DNA of 64,000 nt, from positions 15,130,928 to 15,194,927 of the forward strand of contig CM055094.1 of assembly GCA_029204225.1 (NCBI GenBank), read 5' to 3'. Positions 1 to 12,589 of this stretch are shown one piece after another. The translations under genes were made by a program, and so were the position numbers. Under the pieces are notes generated by a model. The model ran no database searches. It was not told the origin of the DNA and worked only from the letters and a program-made list of their open reading frames with translations. The stretch is from Diphasiastrum complanatum. Lineage: Eukaryota; Streptophyta; Lycopodiopsida; Lycopodiales; Lycopodiaceae. Each line of letters starts with the position of its first letter. Positions within the stretch are counted from its first letter, which is position 1.

Positions 1-661
1 CTGTCGTGTCAAGATTCAATTTTCAAAACAGAATTTACAGAAATTAGAATGACATTATGACCCAAGTTTGAGAGAACTGCAGTAAGTTGAAACTTGAAAG
101 TTCAAAGTTGTAAGTTGTAACCTACTTGTAACTACTAACTTGTAAGTTGTAACCATATCGTGGCCAAGTGGCCCTGACCCCCTACTACCCAGGTACAAGG
201 ATCTGCTTAAGTGCTCACTTGATAGTGGACACTGGCAACTGCTTGCTAAGGAGAGTTGAGACTCAGGACTGTGAGTGACAAGTGTGGATCCGAGTAAGTT
301 GTAACGAGTTGGAACTTGCCAGTGGCCACTTGGACGTTGCCCGTTGGAACTCAAGGTTTAGAAATTAGGAGCCTGGAGTATATCTGAAACTTGACGCTTG
401 AGCTCAGAGGCTAGAGCTGAATCCTGATTCCTTGAAACTAGATTCCAGAATCCATAATTTATCATGATTCATGAATCATAACATAGTAGTAAATACAAAT
501 GCCAGGATGTAATGCGTGATGTGTCTGATGATAAATCATGATGTGTACATACTACACTGTAAACAATTCAAGAGTCAGTGCTCATCTAGTGACATGAACA
601 TCGTAGTGTCATCTACAGACTAGTAACTAGTAACTACACTGATCTAATGTACAGACTACAA
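1..661. other. 3' flank of the hAT gene, no gene seen
   Basis: AT-rich DNA with many short direct repeats of the types aacttgtaagttg and tagtaactagtaacta, the same kind of sequence as the hAT introns. It is probably the 3' untranslated or subterminal part of that element. The open frame at 55-354 on the minus strand has no recognisable domain. Confidence 0.4.
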
Positions 662-3600
662 TCATCTGACATCAATGAGCACTGAGCAGGCTGCAGTGAG
701 CACTCTAAGCTCTCCTACACCTGAGTCTCCTCCCACTCGCTGGTGGTCCTCCCCGCCCTCCTCGGACTCCTCATCCTCATACTCCTTTGAGGACTCTGAC
801 CCTGACGATGCCTCATACTCAGACTCAGACTCGTCCTCGGGGCTATGAGCACGGGAGCTGCTACCCTCTCCTGCCCTCCTCCTACGCTCTGCTCGAGTGA
901 CAGGCCCTGCACAGTGCACACAAAGAGGGACAAACATGTTATTGCCTGCAAATTAGTAAATTACAATTTACGATAATTAGTAACTTCAAACTTCGAAAAT
1001 TTAATTCAAGACCTGTCACCTTAGACTCTCGGTGGCAACTCTGAAACCTTTGCCACATCGATCAGATCGGGATTAACCTACGCACATGTCACAATGCACA
1101 TTGAAATCAAGACAAAATTTGGAGGGCCGAGTCCCGACAAAAGTTAAAATTTAGCTACATAGTACAGTCTATTATCTACTATGTAGTATGTAATATGATC
1201 TATTTAGTATAATAGTATCTACTAATTGCCAACTGGGTCCTGCCACTTGGGATGATGGATCACATGTTAGAATTTAGAAATTATAATTTATGGTGTACAA
1301 GTTACCTAGATAGGCTCTGCGGTGGTCTGGAGTCTACCCAAAAGTCTCAGGTTGGCGTGTACGTACACCAACCTCTCCAACTACACTAATGATAGTCGAT
1401 TCCTCTTCTTCGTGTGAATCATGGAATGGACACTCCAGTTCCTCTCACAAGTGACTGCAGTGCAGTTCTGTGAGAGAATCCTGATGGCAAGGCGACGCAA
1501 TTTGGGGACATCAACCCCAAACTTCGACCACCATGACACGGGACGTAGCTGGCCTGAATCACAGTTCAAGGGGCAGTTAGTACTTACTACTAGCAAGTTG
1601 CAACCAAGTTCCAAGTTCCAAGTTCCAACAAGTTACAATATGATTGACTAACTGTGCAGTAAAATGTGAAGTAACAAGTTTAAACTGTAATGGACCATGC
1701 CACATGGTCAGTTTATTACCCTCTCTCAAAAGCGTATGGCCAGTGGCGAACTCCAAGGTCTCCTGCCTAAAAATCTGAAGCTCATCCAGCAGGTTATCCT
1801 GCTCGCGTACATCAGGATAAACTCGGGAGATATAGGCATTCCAGCCATCCATGAGCTCCCTATCTGTGAACTGCTCCTCATTCCTCCAAAGTGGATGGAG
1901 TATGTGGGCCATGGCATGCAGGGGCCTATGAAACCACTCCCACATGCTCAACCAAAGGAGCCGGACCTCTGTAAGCCTGCAAGACACAGTAATAATAATA
2001 CAATATAGTACAATGTACAGTAATCAAGATTGAAGAGTCAAGACACAATAATAATTATACAATATAGTACAATGTACATGATAGTACATACTGCATACTA
2101 CCGTCTACATACTACATTTGAAATTTGAATCTTGATAAACCTCTCTGGGCTAATGGTCGTGCAAAGCCTCAGCTGCTCGCCCAGCCTGTCCATGAACTCG
2201 TACAAGAGGCCCAATGTGCAGCCCTCTCGATCTGTAAGGTGCAAGACAGTGTTGATGGGCTGTAGGCCCACCACAATGGATCGAGCCTCATCCCAAAATG
2301 GTGAATACATAACGGTCCGCTCGAATCTCTTACTCTTGGGCTGCTGTGACGGCCCCCACTGCGCCCAGTCAATGGCAACAACCATCTGCCTCAAGCCCTG
2401 ATGAACTTTCAGCAGTCGTTCCAGGACCAGGAACATAAATGCAAACCTGCATAGGGCACATTGCACAAGTGACAAATGCTAAGTTCTAACTTCTGACAAG
2501 AGTCAAGAGTCAAGACAATACATGGCACATGCATCATTGCATGAAATATTTACCACTACTAACTAAACAGTAAATACTTACCAAGTTCCAACAGTCTACA
2601 GAAGCGCATTTAAGAATCAAATTCGAGTTGCAACTTGCATACCTGGTGGGGGCAGGTCTCAAGACATCCAAGGTGGACTGTCTCCTGAACATGGCTAGGA
2701 CCCTAGGCTTCTTGGTGACAAATCTCACCAAGAACCGTGCAGTACGCACCACCTCCGCAATCCATGGAATTTTGGCCACATCCTCGACCAACAAGTCCAG
2801 GCAGTGTGCAGCACAAGGTGTCTAAAAGATGTGGGGGCAGGTCTCATTAACGAGCCTACCCATGGAGACGCAGTTTGATGCATTATCTGTGACCACCTGC
2901 ACAACCATACAATGCAATGTGCAATGTGAATGACTTTGGAATTCCGAATTCAAGACAAAAGTGCTAAGTGGCAACTGCTTAGACTTTAGTGAACCATAAT
3001 CCATAGTTAATCAATCCGAAATCGCCATTGAACAATGAACATTCAACATTGACATTTACAAATTAGTAATTACCTGTAACCTAATACCATTTAACATTAT
3101 AGGTAAACCGTAAATTGTAATAAGTATAATATATATACCTGTACAACGTGCTGTGGTCCGACCTCCTCAATGGCAGCTCGAATATGTGAGAACATGTACT
3201 CGCCCGTGACTGCCTCCCTAGAGGTGTCGATGGATATGAGAAACATCGTCCCCATGCATGAAGACACCAGGATATTCAATATGTGGCGCTTCCTCGTATC
3301 GCTCCAACCATCAGATATGATGGTGCAACCATACCTAGTTGAAAGTTCACAAGTGACAAGTGACAAGTCAGTGGACCGTGGTCACGACTCACTTACAGGT
3401 GACAAAACAAGATGAATCATGATAGATCTGAGAGGATAGATCTTAAATTGTAAATTTCAAATGTCATGGCAAATTCCAATGATAAATGCATTGTGGCATG
3501 CCGCCCACCACATGGCACAATCACAATGTATGAAAAGTTAAAACTTAATGTACAAAATTGAAAAATTCAAATTACAATGTACATACTTATTACTGAATAA

Positions 3601-4366
3601 TACATAATACATATCAATGATTTCAGATCAATCATCATAAAGTCTTTAAAGTTTATATTGCATAAAGTTAAAAGCAAGTAGTACGTACTGGGCCCATGCC
3701 TTCCTGAGAGGCTCTAAACAGAAGCCCGCTCATCAAGAAGCCCCTTCGTCCTCAGGTGCTCGCAAGATGGCCCCTGCCACACCTGCCCAATCGCACTCAC
3801 CGCACTCATCGCCCTCCTCCATGCTGGGGTCCTAGCCAAATGAAATGGCAGATCGCAGGTGTAGAACAATTGTCGAACGGCAACCTCTGCCTCTGCCATG
3901 GCTCTGGGAGTGAAGTTGGACACATAGTACTCCCTACCCCCCATCTGTGTAGTGCGGCCCCGTCTACCTCTCCCTCTCTTAGGTGGATGATGTGGTGCCG
4001 GTATGGTCATGGCTGGAGGTGGTGTCGAAGATCCTGCACCAGAAGGCGGGTCAGGCCGGGTACTAGGCCCTGCCTCATCTGCAGCTCTGTCCTCTGGGCC
4101 ATGGGAAGCGAGGGGTGAGCGGATGGCAACTGGGGGGCGTGATGTGGTGGCCTCTGGGTGTGTCGTCGTGACTGGATCTCGATCTGCCCAAAAAGACAAA
4201 TTTGAAATTACAATACAATTTAGAAATTAGATGATCAATGAAATTGAAACTTTAAACTTGATGTATCATGTGAGCTAAAAGTTAAAACTTAAAACTTGAT
4301 CAATGTTTGAACTTTGAAGTGTAAGAGTCTTAGAGTTGAATGTTTACCTCTCGGTCTGGGCCCCAT
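662..4366 (-). pseudogene. hAT-family transposase (DUF659 type), eight exons, inactivated
   Basis: This is a cut-and-paste DNA transposase gene of the hAT superfamily. Eight exons join with GT-AG introns: 4366-4348 (starts MGPRPRDRDP), 4183 to about 3690, 3334-3139, 2896-2643, 2446-2141, 1976 to about 1690, 1553-1306 and 906-662. Exon 3 carries the DUF659 core (YGCTIISDGWSD). Exon 4 continues the catalytic fold (VVTDNASNCV, then CAAHCLDLL). Exon 7 is the C-terminal dimerisation domain (RPVSWWSKFG, then [11 protein letters not shown]). Exon 8 is an acidic Ser/Glu/Asp tail. It is broken by a frameshift at the end of exon 2 (the EPLRKAWAQ stretch is in another frame), by a TAG after PHIF in exon 4, and by a TAG in exon 7 where the family normally reads LVQLERLVYVR. 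The introns are full of short repeats around aagttgtaagttgtaa. No terminal inverted repeats or target duplication were found; the left end may lie outside the window. Confidence 0.88.
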
Positions 4367-4372
4367 CCTCGA

Positions 4373-4472
<100 letters not shown>

Positions 4473-4639
4473 ACAGATCTCTCTAAGTTCTAACTAGACT
4501 CTAGTAACTACTAACTCGGACTAGTCACAAACTCCTAACTTCTAACTTCTAACTTGAAACTTCTAACTAAGTAGCTACCCAGGCCCCACACCCCTCTCAC
4601 AATGCCCACTGCCCAGGCCCCACATTGAACCCCATCAAG

Positions 4640-5117
<478 letters not shown>

Positions 5118-5125
5118 ATCTGAAT

Positions 5126-5175
5126 GCGGTTCGAACCGGGTCCGAACGATTCGTTCGAACCGTGAAAGGCGGTTC
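5126..5175. repeat. Clustered GGTTCGAACC-type inverted repeats
   Basis: Four short copies of gguncgaac-like sequence (gcggttcgaacc, ggtccgaacg, cgttcgaacc, gcggttcgatg) lie within 50 bases and alternate in orientation. Similar motifs end the short element at 7466-8021 and occur near 60690. They look like subterminal repeats of a DNA transposon, but no element boundary could be drawn here. Confidence 0.4.
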
Positions 5176-5235
5176 GATGCAACCTTGCCCACTGGGGGAT
5201 CAACCCATTTCTACAAGGAGCTTTTGGACATTTTT

Positions 5236-5394
5236 AAGGTTAACACATACCACCTTAGAAATCGCCCACTGGGTAACACATACCACCAAGGGCCCACTGG
5301 GTAACACAAACCAGCTTAGCATTACCTTAGAAGTGGCCCACTGGGTAATGCACACCACCAAGGGCATTCTTGGGCTCCTGGGTTACCTTAGTCT
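5236..5394 (+). repeat. Tandem repeat around GCCCACTGGGTAA
   Basis: Three imperfect copies of a unit containing gcccactgggtaa and caccaccaagggc follow each other. No coding potential was recognised. Confidence 0.7.
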
Positions 5395-5873
5395 GCAGAT
5401 TACATGTAAAATGTCCGTCATCTTAGAAGGCATCTCAATTAACTGGTGGTAGAACAGGTAGGATGCTATTGGCTACCCAAAAGGATAGGATTGGTCAGCT
5501 CAATTTTGGGCAGAGGTGGAGAGTGAGGAGCCTTATTTGTCCAGTCTACGAAGAGATTCATATTCTCTTTTTTGTCATCAGCCCCTTATATTCTGGTCCT
5601 TTGTAGCACTTTTGAATCAACATTATGTCACTCTTCATTCGTGTGACATACGAGCATAGGCAACATCTAGTCAAACGTACAGATGCTGGGCCGACATTGA
5701 TATTTACTCACATTAAATGTTACTTTCTCACACGGATGACTGCCAGTGATGAATTTTGAGGATTAATCAGGGACAACGGGAGGCAGCTCAAATATCGCAC
5801 ACATCTTGCTGAATGCATATAGACCTGAGAGATGTTCATAGGCTGGGCCACGAGTCAATGCCATTCTTGGGTA

Positions 5874-6237
5874 GCAAGTCATTGCAATCATCTGTCAATA
5901 TTTTGATGCACTGGTCAAGAATCTATTACATGGAGGTCCTTAACCGACTATGGAGCCCATCTTTCAGCACCCCTGATTATCATATTGTGTAGAGTCTGGA
6001 TCTTTCCTGCATCACATACATGAATATATGAGGTATTTCTATTTGGACAATTTATGCAAGTCATTGCAATCATCTGTCAGTATTTTGATGCACGGGTCAA
6101 GAATCTAGTACATGGAGGCCCTTAACCGACTATGGAGCCCATCTTTCAGCACTCCTGATTCATATTGTGTAGAGTCTGGATCTTTCCTGCATCACATACA
6201 TGAAATTACGAGGTATTTCTATTTGGACAACTTATGC
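5874..6237 (+). repeat. 182-bp tandem duplication
   Basis: Two copies of a 182-base unit lie head to tail (5874-6055 and 6056-6237). They differ by scattered substitutions and small indels, so the duplication is not very recent. It lies upstream of the gamma carbonic anhydrase exon, probably in its intron. Confidence 0.92.
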
Positions 6238-6301
6238 TCTTGATTTTTGCAGGGATTACCTTCGGTTAATTTGGACTTGTTTATCTTGACATCTGTGGTT
6301 G

Positions 6302-6304
<3 letters not shown>

Positions 6305-6351
<47 letters not shown>
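6305..6351. repeat. (TC)n microsatellite
   Basis: About 46 bases of pure TC repeat. Confidence 0.97.
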
Positions 6352-6352
<1 letters not shown>

Positions 6353-6733
6353 ACACATTGGCCTAAGTGTTTTTGTCCGATTAGGAAGCGAAACATGTGC
6401 TTCCTTAATCAAGGAGCTGGCAAAATTTCCCAACATGTCTGATTCTAATTCCTTATTGTTAAGTTTTAGAGACTGTTTTAAAATGTTTTTTGCTTCATAT
6501 TATTAGTTCAGTAAATGGATAGAAATTGCATCTCTTACATGTCCATGGATTTTGGCCCCCTGACTTTCCTGCCAGGTGTTACATTACATGCGAAAAATGT
6601 CAAATAAGCCAACAATGGAAATGATATGGAGTAGCCATCTAGCATTGTCTGAAGTGTGCACCTGTCAAGTAGGGAAGATGGTCTTTGAAACTTAATGCAA
6701 GCATGCTCTAACATCTTTTGTTTTGATCTTCAG

Positions 6734-7003
6734 ATCTGGGCAGGTAATCCAGCTCGGTTTTTAAGGAATCTTACTGAGGAGGAAAAGGCTTTCATCCTCA
6801 AATCAGCTGATAACTACAGTAGTCTTGCTGAAGTGCATGCGAAGGAAAATACGAAGTCATTTGAGGAGATTGAGACTGAAAAGCTTCTTCGAAAGAAGTG
6901 GGATCAGCAAAGTGATGATTATGATTCACATCTTGGGATTGTTCGAGAAAAGCCAGCTGTTGGGATTTTGTTTGATGATAAAGTTTCCTTGAAAGTTGCG
7001 TAA
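6734..7003 (+). CDS. Gamma carbonic anhydrase, mitochondrial, last coding exon (partial)
   Basis: This exon encodes the C-terminus of a plant gamma-type carbonic anhydrase, a left-handed beta-helix subunit of the matrix arm of mitochondrial complex I. It starts after an acceptor (gatcttcag), reads IWAGNPARFLRNLTEEEKAF, continues through the amphipathic C-terminal helix (NYSSLAEVHAKEN, KSFEEIETEKLLRKKW) and the YDSHLGIVRE motif, and stops at TAA 7001-7003. The G-N-P-A-R-F-L-R turn and the spacing to LGIVRE match the family. The hexapeptide-repeat and metal-binding His exons are not in the window. The preceding intron must therefore exceed 6.7 kb, containing the hAT element, or this is an isolated exon copy. 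The exon itself is uninterrupted, which favours a functional gene extending to the left. Confidence 0.9.
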   Translation: MWAGNPARFLRNLTEEEKAFILKSADNYSSLAEVHAKENTKSFEEIETEKLLRKKWDQQSDDYDSHLGIVREKPAVGILFDDKVSLKVA

Positions 7004-7457
7004 CTGAGCTCTTTTAAGAGTAGATCTCATAAGCTTGATCTACGTTTTGCCAATTTATACTGCTAAAATAATTTGTTCTCATCACAAAGTTTCCTGGTGA
7101 ATATAAATCAGAGGAATTTGTGTTGCCTTTTAACGACAAACTATTGGGTATGATATTTCCAACAATTTTATCTGGTGCAAATTTATCATTACATGATTCT
7201 AATCAATATTCCAAGTGACTTGACAGCAAGATGTTGCTGCAATGTAGCCTTTTCCTGGTTAAGTGACTTGTCATCACAGATTGTTGCGTATACATCTTGC
7301 AGTGAAACAGGTTTATTTGATTGTCATTGCTTTTAGTGGTCCTTGTAATGGTTTGAAGTTAGGTATGTTTTTGGAGCCCAGACGCACACTATTTTCTAAT
7401 CTGAGTATCAAATAAGCTTCTATTAGTTGAGCACCATTAGCAGTTTACTCTTTCTTT
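7004..7457 (+). other. Presumed 3' UTR and downstream flank of the carbonic anhydrase gene
   Basis: AT-rich sequence following the stop codon. Candidate poly(A) signals such as ctaaaataatttg near 7062 are weak. No other gene was recognised. Confidence 0.5.
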
Positions 7458-7465
7458 AGGCCATT

Positions 7466-8021
7466 CATAGAACCCACGGTTCTCAGAACCGTGGTCCTGG
7501 GAACCGTGGTACGGTTTCTCTATTTAATTAAATAATTAATCGATTAATTAATTAATTAATTAATTACCAAATTCACGGATTTCACAGATGATTTCATAGA
7601 TTTCACAGATGATACAAATTTGACAGATTTCACATGATGTACAGATGATTTGAAAGATGATACAGATGATTTGACAGATGTGAAATCATCTGAAGTCATC
7701 ACTGATTTGACAGATTTGACAGATTTCACATGATGTACAGATGATTTGACAGATGATACACATGATTTCACAGATGATACAGATGATTTGAGTCATTTGA
7801 CAGATGATGCAGATGATTTCACAGATGATTGACAGATTTCACAGTTTTTTTTGGTCCTTCGCATATTTTTGGGGGGGAAACTAAAAAAAAATTTAATTTA
7901 TTAATTAATTAATTAATCAGTACAGTTCACCACGGTTCTGGGAAAATTTTTTAAGAACCGTATGGTTCACTGTACGGTTCTCAGAACCGTGGTGAACCGA
8001 TAACGGCTCATTAATTCTATG
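7466..8021. mobile_element. Short non-autonomous DNA transposon (MITE) with 8-bp target duplication
   Basis: A 556-base element begins CATAGAACC and ends TTCTATG, giving a perfect 7-base terminal inverted repeat. It is flanked by the direct repeat aggccatt at 7458-7465 and 8022-8029. The match runs one base further on both sides, so the duplication could be read as 9 bp. An 8-bp duplication with CA-starting ends fits hAT; 9 bp would suggest Mutator. Subterminal regions carry inverted cggttct/agaaccg motifs. The middle is a minisatellite flanked by attaattaatt tracts. There is no transposase. It lies just downstream of the carbonic anhydrase exon. Confidence 0.82.
7571..7845. repeat. Minisatellite of cagatgattt units inside the MITE
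   Basis: About 270 bases of degenerate tandem units combine acagatgattt, gacagatt and tcacagatg. The open frame on the minus strand (7556-7771), rich in Ser-Val-Lys, comes only from this repeat. Confidence 0.9.
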
Positions 8022-8284
8022 AGGCCATTCAAGTCCATATCCTAGTGGGTGGTTATTGAGATGAAGGGATAACAAAGTCTATATAATGCACTATTCTCCA
8101 AGGCTCCTGTTTTCTAGAAACCTTATGGCGTTTGAAGGGAATGTATAAACCTCTAGGTATTTTTTTTTCACTTAATCAATTAGATAAACAATGCATGTCC
8201 TCTTTCTTATGTCCATGTCAGTGGCAGTCATTCGATAACATAGGGTACTTGCTGTTCCCCTGAATTTAAGTTCATATCATAGAT

Positions 8285-8402
8285 GCACTGCGTTTCTGAA
8301 ACACGTTCCAGAATCGCGTTCAGAAATGCGTTTCAGAATCGCGTTCAGAAACATGGTTCAAAAACGCGTTTTTGAATAATCAAAAAAAATTCCAGAAACG
8401 TT
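8285..8402. repeat. Short tandem repeat of GCGTTTCAGAA-like units
   Basis: Repeated gtttctgaaac, cgttcagaaa and gcgtttcagaatcg units, alternating in orientation, over roughly 115 bases. A related stretch (agaaatgcatttctgaaatag) lies at 33170. Confidence 0.65.
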
Positions 8403-8566
8403 TTTTTACTTTATTTTTATTTTTTGTTTTTTTTGGGCAATATGGGTATCAGATGAAAGCTCTAATTAAGAGCATAATTATTGTGTAGTTTGCTGAATGT
8501 TTCGGGTGCAGGATGGTCTAGTTTAGGTGCATTAACTTCCAGGTTTACGCTATTGCTCCTTTTAAT

Positions 8567-8567
<1 letters not shown>

Positions 8568-8648
<81 letters not shown>
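8568..8648. repeat. (CT)n microsatellite
   Basis: About 80 bases of pure CT repeat. Confidence 0.97.
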
Positions 8649-8651
<3 letters not shown>

Positions 8652-8767
8652 AAACAGTACTGATTCATTACACTGCTGTGAATAGGAATCATAATATATA
8701 AAATCGGGCCACATGGCACCAAAATGGGGTACAACGATGTTCCATGAACGTAATGAAAACTACACAA

Positions 8768-9644
8768 CTAAGATTTGTCAGAGTCATGGTAGGAATCATC
8801 ATCTGAATTTGTGCCTAACTGCATATCCCAAGGGTCTGCAGATGAATCGGAATTGGAGGGAGCCATATGCTGTGGTGTGGCCCTGGCTTTGCTGCGTGCT
8901 CTGGGTCTGGATCCTCCCCCTGCCTCTACCTTTGCCTCTGCCTCTCTCCCGTCCTCTGGCCCCCCTCTGTCTGCCCCCACCCCTGTGTCTACCCCTGCGT
9001 GTCTGTGTGTCAGGTGGCTATGATCCTACGCCATGGGATGGCCCTACCCACTGTGATGATGCCTACTGGCTGCCTGTGATGCTCCACTCCTATCTACAAA
9101 AAGCGAACTTAGCCCCCCCCCCCCCCCCCAACCAGAACCTCTAGGTCTCCCTCTAGGCCTACGTTTAGGAATGGTTGGCTCCTCCTCTGTCTCCACATCA
9201 GGGTCCACCAGCAGGTCATCTAGGTCATCCCCTTGTGCCTCCGCCCCCATCTCCTCGTCCTCCTCCGTATCCCCCTCAACCCACTCTTCCTCCTCCTGAT
9301 AGTCAGCCCCGAGCTCCTCTCCACCCTCCAAGCCCCCATCATCATCCCCCTCCTCAGCCCTATCCCTCTGCCTGTCTGCCCTCCTCAAACGCTGTAAAGC
9401 CCGTGCGTCAGCCTGTGCCTGTCTATAGAACTCTCTATAGATCTCATCATCCATCTCCTCCTGCATGGGTGGTGCCCGAGGAGCAACAGTTGCCGAATCC
9501 ACATAATAGGAACCTCTGCCTCTCCTCATCAGAAATCTTGGGGCAATTAGATATGCCCAATGCCCGCCCACCCGGCCCTAAATACAGGCGTCCTAAGAAT
9601 TTGGCCATCATAGCAGACAGGCACATACAATTCAAATACGTCAT
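8768..9644 (-). pseudogene. C-terminal acidic tail of a second hAT-like transposase
   Basis: Two adjoining minus-strand blocks resemble the end of the hAT gene at 662-4366. Block 9571-9044 encodes a long acidic and arginine-rich stretch (YQEEEEWVEGDTEEDEE, then KRRPRGRPRG). Block 8980-8768 ends DPWDMQLGTNSDDD then HDSDKS. The poly-C run at 9114-9130 probably reflects replication slippage and separates them, possibly together with an intron. No DUF659 or dimerisation domain remains nearby. The assignment rests on composition, orientation and resemblance to the first copy's tail, not on a diagnostic motif. It could instead be the acidic part of another transposon protein. Confidence 0.5.
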
Positions 9645-9711
9645 TTTGACATGGGCCTTTGTTTTTTTACTTGTATATATTCACAATAAATATATTATAC
9701 ACATCACTTAA

Positions 9712-11290
9712 AACTTCATAAAAATTTCAGCACAAACTTTGACATTCATGATTCAACTTTCAGCCCTTCCAAGTTGGCGGCTCCTCTTTGAAATTAGTAC
9801 CCATTTTTAAACTATCAAATGTCATTTTAGATTTGAAGGTCAAATGGTTTTTCAAACCGTCACTGATTAAAAGCATGACAGGCAGTCTAGACCGTCAAAC
9901 TGCAAGGCTGGTGGTAAGGTCCAAAGTTACAAAGACCTTGTTGGGACAAGATTCGCAATGCTAAAAATGATCCAATCGCCAATGAAGGCCACTGGAAAGT
10001 CCATCTACTCTATGTAAACATTGACCAACAATTTTCCTTGCTCTTTATCTAAAAGCGTAAAATTGATTATGAATATTTCAGGCAGCATAGTTTATGTTAC
10101 ATTGATTCATCAAATAGATGATTTTTTTCAGCCGTTAAGGAATAGAATAAAGACACTGAAGACACCAAGGGCAAACACATTTAGCATAATCCTTGAACAT
10201 AGAATTTCAGTGATGTATTCACTTTCATGAATAGACAAGTTACTATTGATATCCATAGCGTGGAAAAAATCTCTCAACAGTGTGTCCTTGTCAATAGTAG
10301 TTTGTATATGTTCATAAAAAAAAAGAACAAAAAAAGAAAGAAAAAGAAATCCTTATAAAAAAAAAGTGGACCCATTTTTATTTTCTTATTTTTCACATTA
10401 ATTTCCTTATGATTAATTGTTTTCTTTTTTCTATATTTTCTTTATAAAAATCAGATTGATATATTATGTCACATGCAACTCCTTTATTCTCTCCCCTTTC
10501 AATCTAGGTATTACTTGCACGTTCTCTCCCCTTTCGAAGTTTTTGATTCCTGAAGTTAAGTTTTAACTGTAGTATGTACTATGTAGTCTGTTTAATGTTA
10601 GTCGATTATTTAATTACTAATGGTTAAAGCCTTTTAAAACTTTAAAGTTTTACAATTTTGATTTTGATATTTAAATTTTAATTTATTATGTAAGAAGTTA
10701 GTAGTTATAAGTTAGAACTTAAAAGTTAGTAGAGTGTAGTTACATATGTCATACAGATAATAGAATGTTTAATTTTAAAACTTCAATGTTGAATGATGAA
10801 TGATGATGACAGATGTAAGATAAATCTAAGTTTCCAACCTAAATTTTTTTGGCTTTCTCAAGAGTCAAACATTGTCATAACCTTCTTGTTTATTCTTTTC
10901 TCCGATCTCGACATTGCAATTTGGCATTTGCAAATAAGTATTAAGTTTGAACTTCAACTTTCAAGTTTCAACTTTGAAACAAAATTACAATATAAAATCT
11001 ACAATCCCAGTACCTACTACCTAGTACCTACGTACTACGTGACCGAACCCGGGTCTAGACTCTAGATAGTAGACTCTACCTAGTACCTAGCTAGTAGCTG
11101 CAGCCTGCCATTATCCATTATTCCATATCACTAATCAGTGATCACTGTAGACTGTAGTCTGTATCAGACTAGTAAGTGGACCGTGGTTACGACTCACGAC
11201 TCACTAGTTAGTAGTTAGAAGTTAGAACTTAGTACTAAGACTTAACTTTTAAGTAGTCAGTGGTGAGTCGTGACTGGTCACTAATTAGTA
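9712..11290. other. Non-coding, hAT-intron-like short repeats
   Basis: AT-rich sequence with no supported gene. From about 10560 to 11290 it holds the same short motifs as the introns of the first hAT gene (agttagtagttagaagttagaac, and ccgtggt-acgactcac as at 3375-3392). This suggests it is the remaining non-coding part of the second hAT copy after loss of its central exons. Confidence 0.45.
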
Positions 11291-12540
11291 ATAACTATAA
11301 TCTATTACAACCTCCACAGGTGCCAAGGGCATGGTTAATGAACAAAAAGTAGTAACTTTGTGGCTTGTGTTTTGATAAATGTGATCACTCGGATGCATGT
11401 ATGCATGCCTATAATGGTAGTCGGAGTGCTCAACTACTGTAACTTGATTAAGTTTTCAATACTCATACGGAATGCTTGATAGAAAAATTGATGCAATCTT
11501 TTTATGACATAGTTGTTCAATGGAGGATTAGTACTTACTTATTTGTTGGCTCTTCTTATGATGCATGCTTTGGCTTTGTTGAAATCCCAACCTCTTGGAA
11601 TATAGAGGAAGGGTTAAAGGGCACCCGGTGAGGCAGAATATCCTCCCGGGCATAGAAAATTAAAAAACAGTTGTTTCGTTTTCTTGTCGAATCTAGAATA
11701 CAATTCGTAGTGGTTCGTTGGAACATACGGCCACTATAGAATTCACGGGCCCCTGTAACTCGGGTCCACGCACCACTAGCCCAAGAGAAAAATTGACAAA
11801 AAACGAGAAAAGCCGAGAAATTATCTAAGCCGTAAGAATTTCTATCAGAACAAAAACAACTAGGCAAGGTCATAATGGAAACACCTCGCAACAGTAGCCA
11901 AGGTGTAACACCGTTAGACCAATTTCGTAAAACCGCAAGCCATTGATCATTCACATGAGAGGACGAGAAAATATGCTACCATAGTTACTGGGGAATGGAA
12001 TCATAAGAAGACCACAACTATTACAATTGATGGGTAATTCGGAATCGAGGGATATGTATGACGAGCCTAACTATAAGTGGGACTAACTCTTCTAGGAAAA
12101 CAAGGGGAGAAAGCATGACATAATGTAAAAAGATTATGCATGAAAAGGTGTCCATGGCTACGAATTGTACCTAAAAGTTAGTGGGACTCGAAAACCACCT
12201 ATCTTTTGAAAGTGATAAGACGATTGAAAATCACATAGGCAATGTGATAGGACCATCCTTCTAAGAGCCATACCCTGTGATGTTCTAAAAGTTTACCTTA
12301 GACTGATCACGCGTGAAATATCGACTCAATGAGCTATGATTGAGATCCAAGAGAAACAAAAATTTGGAACAAAGATCAATGAAGGTCACCTTAGCCAGTT
12401 ATATCTAGTTCTTGGACACTTCAAAACAACAATAGATGTTATCATTAGTCGCCCGAACAACCAAGGCATTTTGACTGGACCAATCCATAGTCAAAATTTG
12501 CCTGAACAATTATCATGACTCAAGATGTACAAGTTACATT
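11291..12540. other. Unrecognised stretch with a 132-codon minus-strand open frame
   Basis: The longest frame (11954-11556, minus) has no recognised domain and no splice-supported extension. The stretch continues directly into the copia protease remnant on the minus strand, so part of it may be decayed copia pol, but no motif could be assigned. Confidence 0.3.
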
Positions 12541-12589
12541 TTTGCAGAGAGGATTCCATTACGATTTTAATCCAAAATAGTATATTTCT

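Noticed and set aside
7556-7771. 71-codon Ser-Val-Lys repeat frame
   Set aside because: Product of the cagatgattt minisatellite in the MITE.
9175-9711. 178-codon plus-strand proline-rich frame
   Set aside because: It is the antisense of the acidic, Glu/Asp/Gly-rich hAT-like tail; the minus strand explains it better.
11556-11954. 132-codon minus-strand frame as a host gene
   Set aside because: No recognised domain and no conserved motif. Surrounding sequence is decayed transposon DNA, so it is kept only as an unassigned stretch.
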